64,000 nucleotides of DNA from the NCBI RefSeq assembly GCF_016820445.1, contig NZ_JADHDT010000008.1:213558-277557 (forward strand). Direction: 5' to 3'. The stretch comes from Sphingomonas beigongshangi (GTDB lineage: Bacteria; Pseudomonadota; Alphaproteobacteria; Sphingomonadales; Sphingomonadaceae). The notes under the pieces are model-generated. The model was not told the origin of the DNA and made no database searches. It worked only from the letters and a program-made list of their open reading frames with translations. Shown piece by piece: positions 16,720 through 25,703 of the stretch (position 1 is the first letter of the stretch; every line of letters begins with the position of its first letter). The position numbers and the translations under genes are program-made.

Positions 16720-18207
16720 ATGGATCAGCGAGAGGCCCCCCTACTCGATGCCCTGAAACACCTGGAGCGGCATCGCATCCACGGCTTCGGCGCACCGGGC
16801 CATCATCAGGGTCGCACGATCCCGAAGGGCGCGCGCGCCCTTCTGGGGGCAAGGGTATTCCAGGCGGATGTGATCACGCCCAAGGGCCTGGATGATCGTA
16901 CCGAGGGGGCGCATGTCCTGCAGCGCACACACGAGATCGCGGCAGAGGCGTGGCAGGCAGATTTCTGCCGCTTCGTCACGGGTGGTTCGACCCAGAGCCT
17001 GCACACCGCGCTGGCCGCCGTCGCCCGCCCGGGGGATACGGTGCTGTTCGCCGCCAACGTCCACAAGGCAGAGCGTGCCCATGCGCTGGCGACGGGTCTC
17101 GATGCACGCATCGTACCGGTCGTCATCGATGCAGATTGGGACATCGAGCATGGCGTCTCCCCGGCGGCGCTCGAGCAGGCTCTCGATCGCCATCCGGAAG
17201 CCAAGGCCTTCGTCGTCGTGTCCCCGACCTATTATGGCGTGACGAGCGACATCGCCGCGCTGGCGGACCTGTGCCATGCGCGGGGCGTCGCGGTGATCTG
17301 CGATGCCGCATGGGGCGGTGCCTTCGCCTTCTGCCAGGCGCTGCCCCACGACCCGCTGACCAAGGGCGCCGACGTCGCCGTCTACAGCCTGCACAAGACG
17401 ATGGGCGCGCTGACGCAAGGGTCGGCCTTGCTGGCCAAGAGCGGCATCGTCGATCTCCAGCGTCTGTGGCACGCGTTCGAACTGTTCGAGACGACGAGCC
17501 CCTCGGTGCCGATCCTCGCCAGCCTGGATGCCGTCCGGCGCGATCATGCGCTGGATGGCGAGGCGATATGGGCTGGAGTCCTGCGCTTGGCAGCCAGGCT
17601 TCGGAAGGCGGTTGCCGGGATCGACAAGTTACGCGTGTTCGGCAGCGGCGACCTGCCGGCCGCAAGTGAGTTCGACGAAACCAAGGTGCTTGTCGACGTT
17701 TCGGCCTGGGGCGTGACGGGCTATGCGCTGGACGACTGGCTGGCGACACAGCACCGTGTCAGCGTCGGCCTGTCCGATGCGCGGCACATCCTCGCAATAC
17801 TCGCACCGGGTACGAGCGCGCGGGATGTCAAAGCGTTGGTCGGCGGCCTGCGCGATGCCGCCCGACAGGTCGAGGCGGGCACGCTGGACCTGCCGGCCGC
17901 GCCCGCCGTGCTTCCCGGAATCGATACGCTGACGGTGGAGATGCAGGTCGATCCGGCCACCGCCTTTTTCGGGCCGACCGAGCTGGTGAGCCTTGAACAG
18001 GCGAGCGGGCGCGTTGCGGCCGAAATGATCGCACCGGCGCCGCCGGGCGTCCCCCGTCTCGTGCCCGGGCAGAGGATCGACGATGCGCACGTGGCGTGGC
18101 TGGTTGCCAATCGCGATGCCGGTGCCTTCTTCCTCGACCCGACCGATCCCGACGAGCGCCGCCTGCGCGTCGTGGCGGCGGCGTCGAACGGCCGATCCGG
18201 ACGGTGA
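16720..18207 (+). CDS. PLP-dependent Orn/Lys/Arg decarboxylase-type enzyme
   Basis: 495 residues, fold type I. The N-terminus has the decarboxylase motif FGAPGHHQGR near residue 22. The PLP lysine is Lys226 in YSLHKTMGALTQGS, with upstream Asp/His pocket residues in VICDAAWGGAF. A C-terminal domain (about 385-490) carries the family segments MIAPAPPGVPRLVPGQRI. These features fit the Bacillus SpeA/Cad-type short arginine/lysine decarboxylases, not the wing-domain enteric forms. The substrate may be arginine given the divergent guanidine-related pair, but ornithine or lysine is possible. The 213-base gap to the GntA-like gene holds the EcfG site. The PAP2 gene follows after five bases, so they are likely one transcript. 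Confidence 0.88.
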   Translation: MDQREAPLLDALKHLERHRIHGFGAPGHHQGRTIPKGARALLGARVFQADVITPKGLDDRTEGAHVLQRTHEIAAEAWQADFCRFVTGGSTQSLHTALAAVARPGDTVLFAANVHKAERAHALATGLDARIVPVVIDADWDIEHGVSPAALEQALDRHPEAKAFVVVSPTYYGVTSDIAALADLCHARGVAVICDAAWGGAFAFCQALPHDPLTKGADVAVYSLHKTMGALTQGSALLAKSGIVDLQRLWHAFELFETTSPSVPILASLDAVRRDHALDGEAIWAGVLRLAARLRKAVAGIDKLRVFGSGDLPAASEFDETKVLVDVSAWGVTGYALDDWLATQHRVSVGLSDARHILAILAPGTSARDVKALVGGLRDAARQVEAGTLDLPAAPAVLPGIDTLTVEMQVDPATAFFGPTELVSLEQASGRVAAEMIAPAPPGVPRLVPGQRIDDAHVAWLVANRDAGAFFLDPTDPDERRLRVVAAASNGRSGR

Positions 18208-18212
18208 CGGCC

Positions 18213-18794
18213 ATGGGTAGCAAGCGGCCAGCCAGCGAACTCGAGCATGCCGATCATCGGATCACGACGGCCGTGAACAAGAAGCGCGATACGCCGGTCA
18301 TGCGCCTCGTCGGGGCAGTGAGCGAAATCGGCGATCAGCCGCAGATGCGGCTCCTGTGCGCCGCCACGATTGCCGCGGGCGTCATCCGACGAGACCGGCG
18401 GCTGGCGGCGACCGGCGTGCGGATGTTGGCGGCCCACACCATCGCCACCTGGGGCAAGGGTCGCATCAAGGCCGTGGTCGACCGGCGGCGGCCGGATAGC
18501 GGCGACGATCCGCGCGTCAGGCACGGACTGAGCGATCGTCATGAGGACAACGCCTTTCCCTCCGGCCATAGCGCGGGCGTGATCGCCGTCGGGGAGTCAT
18601 TCGCCCGCGCCTATCCAGCATGCGCGGCCGCTGCCCGCGCCGCGGCGATCGCGGTCTCCATCGTGCAGGTCCCGCGCGGCCGCCATTATGTCGGCGATGT
18701 TCTGGCGGGCATGGCGATCGGGCTGGCCGCCGACCGCTTGGGCAATACCGTATGGGGCGCGGCACGGCCCGCCGCGGCCGGCTCCGTACCGTGA
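18213..18794 (+). CDS. PAP2-family phosphatase
   Basis: 193 residues with the three phosphatase motifs in order: KAVVDRRRP (about residue 85), PSGHSAG (about 110) and RGRHYVGDVLAG (about 155). It probably dephosphorylates a lipid phosphate such as undecaprenyl pyrophosphate or phosphatidic acid. Its hydrophobic segments are weaker than in six-helix PAP2 proteins, so it may be a short, partly membrane-associated form. The ATG lies five bases after the decarboxylase stop, so it is probably co-transcribed even though the functions look unrelated. Confidence 0.85.
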   Translation: MGSKRPASELEHADHRITTAVNKKRDTPVMRLVGAVSEIGDQPQMRLLCAATIAAGVIRRDRRLAATGVRMLAAHTIATWGKGRIKAVVDRRRPDSGDDPRVRHGLSDRHEDNAFPSGHSAGVIAVGESFARAYPACAAAARAAAIAVSIVQVPRGRHYVGDVLAGMAIGLAADRLGNTVWGAARPAAAGSVP

Positions 18795-18805
18795 CTCATC
18801 GCACC

Positions 18806-18830
18806 GGAACCGCGCCATCGCAGCGCTGTT
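18806..18830 (+). promoter_or_regulatory. Candidate EcfG-type promoter upstream of SDR
   Basis: GGAAC at 18806-18810, 16 bases, then TGTT at 18827-18830, one mismatch from CGTT. It lies 32 bases before the SDR ATG at 18863. This fits stress-induced expression of the SDR. Confidence 0.45.
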
Positions 18831-18862
18831 ACCCGTGAAAACCGCAGAACGAGGAAGATTCA

Positions 18863-19882
18863 ATGACGGATGCATCCAGCAACGACGTGCCTCGCGACGC
18901 GGGCATCAGCCGCCGGGCCATGGTCGGGGGCGCAGCGGTCGGACTTGCGGCCTCCGCCACCTCGGCCGGCGCGCAGCAGCCCACCGGGTCGGCGCCGACA
19001 GTCCCCCTGACGGACCCGACGACGCGCTATCCCAGGCCGCCCTTCGCCAAGCAGTCGCAGCCTTTTCCGGGCCTTGCGAGCAAGATGAACCCTTGCCCCG
19101 ATCATGGCGAGACGAGCTACCGGGGATCGGGACGGTTGCAGGGCCGCAAGGCGCTGATCACCGGCGGCGACTCCGGCATGGGACGCGCCGCCGCGATCGC
19201 ATTCGCCCGCGAGGGCGCGGACGTGGCGATCGCCTACCTGCCGGCCGAGGAACCGGACGCCCGCGAGGTCGTCGCGCTGATCCGCCAGGCAGGCCGCAAG
19301 GCGGTCGCCATCCCGGGCGATCTGCGCGACCGCAGCTATTGCAGCAAGCTCGTGGAAAGCGCGGTGAGCCAGCTCGGCGGGCTCGACATCCTCGTCAACA
19401 ACGCGAGCCGCCAGCAGCAGCGGCAGTCGCTGCTCGACATTTCCGACGAGGATTTCGACGCGACGATGCGGACCAATCTGTACGGCATGTTCTACGTGAC
19501 CAAGGCCGCCCTGCCCCACCTCAAGCCTGGATCGGCGATCATCCAGACGACGTCGGAACAGGCCTATGACCCGTCCGAAAATTTGGTCGACTATGCGATG
19601 ACCAAGGCGGCGATGATGAACTTTACCAAGTCGCTCGCCAAGCAGCTTGGTCCGAAGGGCATCCGCGTCAACGGCGTCGCGCCGGGGCCGATCTGGACGC
19701 CGCTGCAGGTGTCGGGGGGCGCCACGATGGAGAAGCTGCAGCAGTTCGGCGGCAACACGCCGCTGGGCCGGCCGGGACAGCCAGCCGAACTCGGCTCCAT
19801 CTACGTGCAGCTCGCGGCGTCGGACGCAAGCTATGCCAACGGGCAGGTGTACGGCGCCGCCGGCGGCTCCGGTCAACCGTGA
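18863..19882 (+). CDS. SDR oxidoreductase with Tat-like N-terminal signal
   Basis: A 339-residue short-chain dehydrogenase. Residues 17-37 (SRRAMVGGAAVGLAASATSAG) look like a twin-arginine signal with an AQQ cut site. The NAD(P) motif TGGDSGMG follows near 104, DILVNNAS near 172, and the catalytic Tyr244-x3-Lys248 (YAMTK). It is closely similar to the SDR at 27786, which lacks the signal. Both share the pre-domain YPRPPF...PDHGETSYxGSGRL seen in YhdF/YdaD-type stress SDRs. A periplasmic nicotinamide-dependent enzyme would be unusual, since the cofactor must be bound before Tat export. Substrate unknown. A possible EcfG promoter lies upstream. Confidence 0.88.
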   Translation: MTDASSNDVPRDAGISRRAMVGGAAVGLAASATSAGAQQPTGSAPTVPLTDPTTRYPRPPFAKQSQPFPGLASKMNPCPDHGETSYRGSGRLQGRKALITGGDSGMGRAAAIAFAREGADVAIAYLPAEEPDAREVVALIRQAGRKAVAIPGDLRDRSYCSKLVESAVSQLGGLDILVNNASRQQQRQSLLDISDEDFDATMRTNLYGMFYVTKAALPHLKPGSAIIQTTSEQAYDPSENLVDYAMTKAAMMNFTKSLAKQLGPKGIRVNGVAPGPIWTPLQVSGGATMEKLQQFGGNTPLGRPGQPAELGSIYVQLAASDASYANGQVYGAAGGSGQP

Positions 19883-20062
19883 TGGCGGGCGGCGGGATCG
19901 GCACGTCATCGGCCCTTCCCGCCGCGTCGCTGAAGCGGCCCAGTGCGGCCGCCGGCATTCTCCGGCGTGGCTGACCGCGCCACGCCGGCACCCGACCAGA
20001 CACGATCCCGCAGGAACGCCGAGGCTGGCGGCTCGTTCGCCAAGGTCCTCAGAAGGACCAAT

Positions 20063-23000
20063 ATGCCCCCATCGCCCGAAATGTCCGCTTCCCAGACTCC
20101 GCTCGGCAGCCTGGAACATGCCGCAGCGCTGGCCCCGCTGCTGCTGGACGGAGACCTGATCGCCATCGTCCGCGACGAGATCGCGGCTGGCGCCGTCGCC
20201 GAAGCGCTGACGGCATTGTGCCCCGGCAGCACCATCCTCGTCTGTCCCGGCAGCGACGCCTTGCCCGGCGACGCTGCCCCGGCTTCTCCCGCGAATGTCG
20301 GCCAGCGGGTTGCCAGCCTGCACAGATTGCGCCGCCTTCTCGAACGGGAAGACCGCCCGACGATCGCGCTGATCAGCACGGGCGAGGCGGCGGCGCGTGT
20401 CTATCCTTCGCCGGACGCTTTTGCTGCGGCTCCGCCCGCAATCGCGCTCGGCGACGAGATTGATCTTGCGGCACTGCATCAAACGCTGCTGGACATCGGC
20501 TATATCGCAGACGAGCGGGTCGACGAGCCGGGGGAGATCGGGCTTCGCGGGCAGGTTCTCGACGTCTTCCCGGCCGACGCCAGCCAGCCGTTGCGGGTCG
20601 AGGTGGCCGACGGGAAAATCGCCGCGATCCGCCGCTACGATCCGGTCGACCAGCGGAGCACGGACGAAATCGAACGGCGCGAACTGGGCCGGGTGACGGA
20701 ACCGTCGCCGGGCAAGGCTCCGGCAACCCTGCTCGACCAGTTGCCCGGCGCACAGGTGGCGATCACCGCCGCGGCCGACGAACGCAGGATCAGGCTACTG
20801 AAGCTGGTCGCCGACAGCGAGAAGCGGGGCTCCCGGAGAGCCAGCAAGGACATCGTGCGCGACGACACCTGGCGAAAGGCGCTCGCGGACCGCACCGTCG
20901 TCGCCGTACAGCGCATCGGCGATCCGCCGCCCCGTTTCGTCGAGCAGAATGCACCACTTCGTGCCTGCGCGAAACTGGTGCGCGATGCGCTGGCTTCCGG
21001 CGATCGCGCCGTCCTCATCGGAAGCGAGCGCGACCTGCGTTTCCTCGGCCGTCGACTTGCCAATGCGGTAAAATGCGAGATGCGCGCCGCCCGTGATTGG
21101 GCCGAGATCGCGGCGGCGCCCCCCGGCACGCTGTTGTCGCTGGAGGCATGTGCGGATCGCGGCTTTCGCCGTGACGACATATTGGCGGTTGCCGCCCCCG
21201 ATCTCATCGGCAGCCGGGCCGAACTGGCCGGCGCGCCCGCGGCCCGCCCCGTACCGGGGTTCGATGCCGGCGTGGAGCTGCGCACGGGCGATGTCGTCAT
21301 CCACGAGGATCATGGCCTCGCCGTGGTCATGGGCATCCAGCCGATGCCAGGCGACGCGGCGGAAGGCGGCGACGCGATCGCCCTGCGCTATGCCGACGAC
21401 GCGACGCGCCTCGTGCCCATCGCGGAAGCCGATCGACTGTGGCGCTATGGTGCGGAGGAGGACGCGGTCAGGCTGGACAAGCTCGACGGCTCGAGCTGGT
21501 ACAAGCGACGGCGCGAGATCGACGAGGCGATCGCGGAGACTGCGCGTCAGCTCACCGCCCTCGCGGCGAAGCGCGCGGACCAGACGGCGCCCGTGCTGGA
21601 TCCGTCCCCCGCCGACTATGAGCGGTTCGCGGGTGGCTTTCCCTTCTCCGAAACGCCCGACCAGCTCGCTGCGATCGAGGCGGTACGATCCGATCTCGCG
21701 AGCGGTCGGCCGATGGACCGGCTGGTCGTCGGCGATGTCGGCTTCGGCAAGACCGAGGTCGCGCTTCGCGCCGTCGCCGTGGCGGCGCTGTCGGGACGTC
21801 AGGTTGCCGTCGCCGCCCCGACGACGGTTCTCGCCAAGCAGCATTGGGAAAGCTTCAGCGCCCGGTTCGAGGGCACCGGCATCACCGTCGCCAGCCTGTC
21901 CCGTTTGTCGAGCGCCGCCGAGAAGAAGGCGGTGAAGGCGGGGCTCGCGGACGGCTCCGTCCGCATCGTCGTCGGCACCGGCGCGGTGGCCGGCAAGGGG
22001 ATCGTCTACAAGGATCTGGCTCTGGTCGTCGTGGACGAGGAACAGCGCTTCGGCACCGCGGACAAGAAGCGATTGCAGGACCTTTCCGCCGGCCATGTCC
22101 TCACCATGACGGCGACGCCGATCCCGCGAACCTTGCAGGCGGCGATGGTCGGACTGCGACAATTGTCGATCATCGCGACCCCGCCCGCGCGGCGGCAGCC
22201 GATCCGTACCGCCGTCAGCCGTTTCGACGAGACGACGTTGCGCGCCGCGCTGCTGCGCGAAAAGGGACGCGGCGGCCAAAGCTTCGTCGTCGTGCCGCGT
22301 ATCGCCGAGATGGCGCCGCTCGCCCATCGCCTCGCGCGCCTCGTCCCCGAGCTCGAGGTGGTGGCGGCGCACGGCAAGATGCCTGCCGCCGAGATCGACG
22401 ACGCGATGGTGCGGTTTGGACGTGGCGACGGGGACGTGCTGCTCGCGACCAACATCATCGAGGCCGGGCTGGACGTGCCCCGTGCGAACACCATGGCGAT
22501 CCTGCACGCGGACCGTTTCGGTCTGGCGCAATTGCACCAGCTGCGCGGCCGCGTCGGACGTGGCAGCCGCCGCGGTCAGGTGCTGTTGTTCACTGATGCC
22601 GACGATGCGATCGCGCCGCGCACGCTGAAGCGTCTGCGGACGCTGGAGGCATTCGACCGTCTGGGCGCGGGGTTCGAGATCAGCGCGCGGGACCTCGATC
22701 TGCGCGGTGCCGGAGACCTGATGGGCGACACCCAGGCCGGACACATGCGGCTCATCGGCGTCGAACTCTACCAGCAGCTGCTGCAGGGCGCGCTGCGAAC
22801 GGCGCGCGGCGAGCGCGTGGAGCGATGGACGCCCGCGCTGCACCTGGGCGCGCAGGGTCACCTGCCGGCCGACTGGATACCGGACGAGGACAGCCGGCTC
22901 ACCCTCTACGCGCGACTGGCGCGGATCGCCTCACAGGCCGATCTCGACGCGTTCGAGGCGGAGCTGGAGGACCGGTTTGGCGCGATCCCGCCCGATGCGG

Positions 23001-23227
23001 AGCGGCTGCTCGTGATCGCCCGGCTGCGGCTGCAGGCGCGCGAGGCCGACATCGCCCGGGTCGACGCGGGACCGGCGGCCATCGCGCTGACGGCACGCGG
23101 CGATGCCGCGGCGCTGGCGGAGCGACTCGGCCTGCAAGAGAAGAACGGCCGCGCCCTGCTCGCCGAAAGCCTGGAGGATCCCGACGCGCGGCTCAGCCGC
23201 CTGGGCGACCTGATGGCAGCGCAGTGA
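20063..23227 (+). CDS. Mfd-like DEAD/DEAH helicase (transcription-repair coupling factor family)
   Basis: 1054 residues from ATG 20063 (AGAAGGA upstream). UvrB-like domains lie at about 20-240. A CarD/RID-like segment is near 410-480 (VVIHEDHGLAVV). The helicase has Walker A GDVGFGKTE (Lys563), DEEQRFG, TATPIPRTL and the R-rich QLRGRVGRG. A TRG-like translocation motif follows (LEAFDRLGAGFEISARDLDLRGAGDLMGD, in part), then a C-terminal D7-like domain. It is about 100 residues shorter than E. coli Mfd (1148). The RID lacks the usual HGxGRY, and RRFGVRHKE is replaced by QRFGTADKK. It may be a second, divergent Mfd paralogue rather than mfd itself. Its stop overlaps the next gene's GTG. Confidence 0.85.
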   Translation: MPPSPEMSASQTPLGSLEHAAALAPLLLDGDLIAIVRDEIAAGAVAEALTALCPGSTILVCPGSDALPGDAAPASPANVGQRVASLHRLRRLLEREDRPTIALISTGEAAARVYPSPDAFAAAPPAIALGDEIDLAALHQTLLDIGYIADERVDEPGEIGLRGQVLDVFPADASQPLRVEVADGKIAAIRRYDPVDQRSTDEIERRELGRVTEPSPGKAPATLLDQLPGAQVAITAAADERRIRLLKLVADSEKRGSRRASKDIVRDDTWRKALADRTVVAVQRIGDPPPRFVEQNAPLRACAKLVRDALASGDRAVLIGSERDLRFLGRRLANAVKCEMRAARDWAEIAAAPPGTLLSLEACADRGFRRDDILAVAAPDLIGSRAELAGAPAARPVPGFDAGVELRTGDVVIHEDHGLAVVMGIQPMPGDAAEGGDAIALRYADDATRLVPIAEADRLWRYGAEEDAVRLDKLDGSSWYKRRREIDEAIAETARQLTALAAKRADQTAPVLDPSPADYERFAGGFPFSETPDQLAAIEAVRSDLASGRPMDRLVVGDVGFGKTEVALRAVAVAALSGRQVAVAAPTTVLAKQHWESFSARFEGTGITVASLSRLSSAAEKKAVKAGLADGSVRIVVGTGAVAGKGIVYKDLALVVVDEEQRFGTADKKRLQDLSAGHVLTMTATPIPRTLQAAMVGLRQLSIIATPPARRQPIRTAVSRFDETTLRAALLREKGRGGQSFVVVPRIAEMAPLAHRLARLVPELEVVAAHGKMPAAEIDDAMVRFGRGDGDVLLATNIIEAGLDVPRANTMAILHADRFGLAQLHQLRGRVGRGSRRGQVLLFTDADDAIAPRTLKRLRTLEAFDRLGAGFEISARDLDLRGAGDLMGDTQAGHMRLIGVELYQQLLQGALRTARGERVERWTPALHLGAQGHLPADWIPDEDSRLTLYARLARIASQADLDAFEAELEDRFGAIPPDAERLLVIARLRLQAREADIARVDAGPAAIALTARGDAAALAERLGLQEKNGRALLAESLEDPDARLSRLGDLMAAQ

Positions 23228-23628
23228 CGGAGGTGGTGACGTCTGACCGCCTGCCCGCTCCGCCTGCGCCAGACACCGTGACCCCGCCGCTCTCGACCCC
23301 GGACGGCCGCTACCTTGTCGTGCGCGGCCGGCTCTGGCGAAAGAGCGATCCCGCGCTCGCGCCGGGAGAACGGCAGGCGCTCGTCGAGGACCTGATGCAA
23401 GCGCGGCGGGCTGTGGGAGCGGCGCTGCGGACCGGGAACGAGGACGCGCTTCGCCGTGCACGCGAGGCGGTGGCGCGCGCGAAAACGGGTCTGGGAGAGC
23501 GCGGGCCGGTCTGGTGGACGGACGGCGCGCCGGACCTCAGTCGCCGGATGATCCGCAACACCGGCTACGCAGCCTGGTACCAGGGCGCCGCCCGCGTCGC
23601 CGCCGCGGCTGACGACGGCCCCCTTTAG
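23224..23628 (+). CDS. Conserved protein of unknown function, 134 aa
   Basis: Starts at GTG 23224, overlapping the helicase TGA (GTGA), so translation is coupled. The middle is helical and charged (WRKSDPALAPGERQALVEDLMQARRAV). The C-terminal part carries a striking conserved-looking block, GLGERGPVWWTDGAPDLSRR, ending NTGYAAWYQG. The WWTDGAPD and AWY elements are what I recall from small uncharacterised alphaproteobacterial proteins. No catalytic motif, signal or membrane segment is visible. Its coupling to a helicase may indicate a DNA-related role, but that is only context. Its stop overlaps the convergent reductase stop. Confidence 0.75.
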   Translation: MTEVVTSDRLPAPPAPDTVTPPLSTPDGRYLVVRGRLWRKSDPALAPGERQALVEDLMQARRAVGAALRTGNEDALRRAREAVARAKTGLGERGPVWWTDGAPDLSRRMIRNTGYAAWYQGAARVAAAADDGPL

Positions 23629-25112
23629 GCTTCCGCCTCGAAGATCAGCGCCTCCCGATCGCGTCCGCAGGTCATCAGGGCCTGCCGCTTTCCCTCCTCT
23701 TCGAAGGAGACCGCAAAATCCTTGGCGGCGATGTCGCCGTCGATATGTCGCTCCTCCGGCGACGCGACGTGACCGACATAGCGCAGGCTGACGTCGTAAT
23801 GACCGGACCAGAAGAACGGCACGTCGTCATATTCGCCATCGACAAGCCCGAGCAGATGGCGGGCCAGCCACTGCCCCATATGCTGCGCAACGACCCAGTG
23901 CTCGACTCGTATGGCGTGGCCGAGCCGCGGATCGGGCACATTGGCAACGTCGCCGATCGCGAAGATCGCCGGATCGGACGTGCGCAGCGTCGAATCGACC
24001 GTGATTCCCCCGCCATTGTCCTCTTCGGCCAGCGCCAAGCCCGCCGCGCGCGCCAACGCGATGCGCGGCCGCACACCGGTGCCGGCAACGATCAGATCGG
24101 CTTCGACACGGCTGCCGTCGTCGAGCGTTACGGCATGGCCGTCCCATGCCTTGACGGTCCGCCCCGTCTTGAACGTGACGCCCTTGCTCTCGTGCAACCG
24201 CCGGATCATCGATCCGACCTCCGGCCCGGCGGTCTTCTCCAATGGCACGTCCGCGTCGGCGACGACCGTCACTTCGAGCTTTCGGCCGATCAGCGACGCA
24301 GCGACCTCCAGCCCGATGTAGCTCGACCCGATGACCAGCGCCCGCTTTCCCTCCGTCGCCCAGGCGACCAGGGCGTCGGCATCGGCGAGCGTGCGCACGA
24401 CGTGCACATCGTCCCGATCCGCACCATCGAACGGCGGCACGAGCGGCTCGGCGCCGGTGGCCAGCACGAGGTGATCGTACGCGATCGATTCCCCGCCCGC
24501 GACCTGGACGAAGCGAGCAGCTGCGTCGATCCCCTCCACGTGCGTGGCCAACCGGACGAGCACGCCTTGCGGAACGGGCAGCGCGATCTCGTCTCGCCCG
24601 ACCTTGCCCGCCAGATATTGCTTCGAGCAGGCCGTGCGATCGTAGGGCGCATCGGCATCGTCGGATAGCAGAGTCACCGCGCTGCCCGCGCCATGGCGGG
24701 CGAGCATCTCCGCACAGGCGTGACCGGCGGGGCCGCCGCCGACGATGACGATCCGTCCCGGTTGATTCGCCGCCGCGACCGGCTGCTGCACGGGCAGCTT
24801 CGCCCCGACGCGGATGACCCCATGCTCTTCGCTCACGGCGAACCGGTCGAGCGCGCCGAATGCCGGCGCGCCCACCGCCTCGCCCGTCGCGCAGTCGAAA
24901 CGCGCGTGATGCCAGGGACAGCGCAGCGTGCCGTCGACGACCAGCCCCTCTGCAAGCGGGGCGCCGGCGTGGGGGCACGTTCCCGACATGGCGCAGAGCC
25001 TGCCGCCGCTCCGCAGCAGCACGATATCCTCGTCGCCGACCTTGCCGGCGATCACCGCATCGTCACCGAGATCGGACGAGGCGATGCCGTCCGCCAGATT
25101 GCGCTCAGTCAC
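23625..25112 (-). CDS. Rieske-FAD reductase of the AIF/ferredoxin-reductase type
   Basis: 495 residues from GTG 25112 (AAAGGACGAGG upstream). The N-terminus is a Rieske [2Fe-2S] domain with ligands Cys46-x-His48 and Cys65-x2-His68. A pyridine nucleotide-disulfide reductase fold follows, with FAD site VIVGGGPAGHACAEML near 120, NAD site VIGSSYIGLEVAASL near 260 and a second FAD motif IFAIGDVAN near 383. The C-terminal domain carries VPFFWSGHYDVSLRYVGH. This is the AIFM3/NirD-fused layout: NAD(P)H to FAD to a Rieske centre. The physiological acceptor is not clear. It is 21 bases downstream of dps, so they may share a transcript. Confidence 0.9.
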   Translation of the reverse strand: MTERNLADGIASSDLGDDAVIAGKVGDEDIVLLRSGGRLCAMSGTCPHAGAPLAEGLVVDGTLRCPWHHARFDCATGEAVGAPAFGALDRFAVSEEHGVIRVGAKLPVQQPVAAANQPGRIVIVGGGPAGHACAEMLARHGAGSAVTLLSDDADAPYDRTACSKQYLAGKVGRDEIALPVPQGVLVRLATHVEGIDAAARFVQVAGGESIAYDHLVLATGAEPLVPPFDGADRDDVHVVRTLADADALVAWATEGKRALVIGSSYIGLEVAASLIGRKLEVTVVADADVPLEKTAGPEVGSMIRRLHESKGVTFKTGRTVKAWDGHAVTLDDGSRVEADLIVAGTGVRPRIALARAAGLALAEEDNGGGITVDSTLRTSDPAIFAIGDVANVPDPRLGHAIRVEHWVVAQHMGQWLARHLLGLVDGEYDDVPFFWSGHYDVSLRYVGHVASPEERHIDGDIAAKDFAVSFEEEGKRQALMTCGRDREALIFEAEA

Positions 25113-25133
25113 GGCCTCGTCCTTTCCGGTAGA

Positions 25134-25703
25134 TCAATCGGCGCGCTGCAGCGCGGTGGCGGCGAGATGTTCGCCGATGAACCAGACCTGCGGCTCGTTC
25201 GAACGGATGATGTCGCTGACCAGCAGGTCATTGGTACCGTCATCGCCCGATTCATCGGCGGCCTTTGCGCCCTCATGCGCCTGCTCGAGGACGATGCGAT
25301 GCGCCTCCAGCAGGCGGGCCAGCATCGTCGGCACGTCCTCGCGTCCCTTGGGTGGGCGCGGAATGCGGGTCATCTCCGCGACGTCATGGGGAGTCGCGAT
25401 GCTGATACCGCCCAGAGCCTGGATGCGCTCCGCCACCATGTCGACCAGTTCCACCTGCTTCTCGTAATGCGTGTCGAGCAGCAGATGCAGCTGGTAGAAG
25501 GTTGCGCCCGACATCTGCCAGTGATGCTTCTTGTACAGGTCGCGCAGCATCATCGTGTCCGCGAGCACCTGGTTCAGGATCGAGACGCTTTGCTTCCGCG
25601 CGTTGTCCGACAGGCCGAGCGGCAGCTCCTTGAGCGAACCGAACGGCTGAATCTCGCGATACGCGATCTTGTATTGCGGCTGGGCTTCGTCCGTGGCGGC
25701 CAC
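25134..25703 (-). CDS. dps: Dps family DNA-binding ferritin-like protein
   Basis: 189 residues, starting at GTG 25703 with GGAGTT six bases upstream; an upstream ATG would add unlike sequence. All ferroxidase residues are present with E. coli spacing: His61, His73, Asp77, Asp88 and Glu92, in KKHHWQMSG, LHLLLDTHYE and VDMVAERI. It should form a 12-mer that oxidises ferrous iron with peroxide and protects DNA. The N-terminal tail has few Lys/Arg, so direct DNA binding is uncertain. It sits next to other stress genes (GH15, SDRs). A GGAAC lies upstream, but the -10 is poor. Confidence 0.92.
   Translation of the reverse strand: MAATDEAQPQYKIAYREIQPFGSLKELPLGLSDNARKQSVSILNQVLADTMMLRDLYKKHHWQMSGATFYQLHLLLDTHYEKQVELVDMVAERIQALGGISIATPHDVAEMTRIPRPPKGREDVPTMLARLLEAHRIVLEQAHEGAKAADESGDDGTNDLLVSDIIRSNEPQVWFIGEHLAATALQRAD

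Noticed and set aside
16509..16895. Plus-strand frame in the gap before the decarboxylase
   Set aside because: Ser/Arg/Pro-rich with no family features, it runs into the decarboxylase gene in another frame and crosses the EcfG site.
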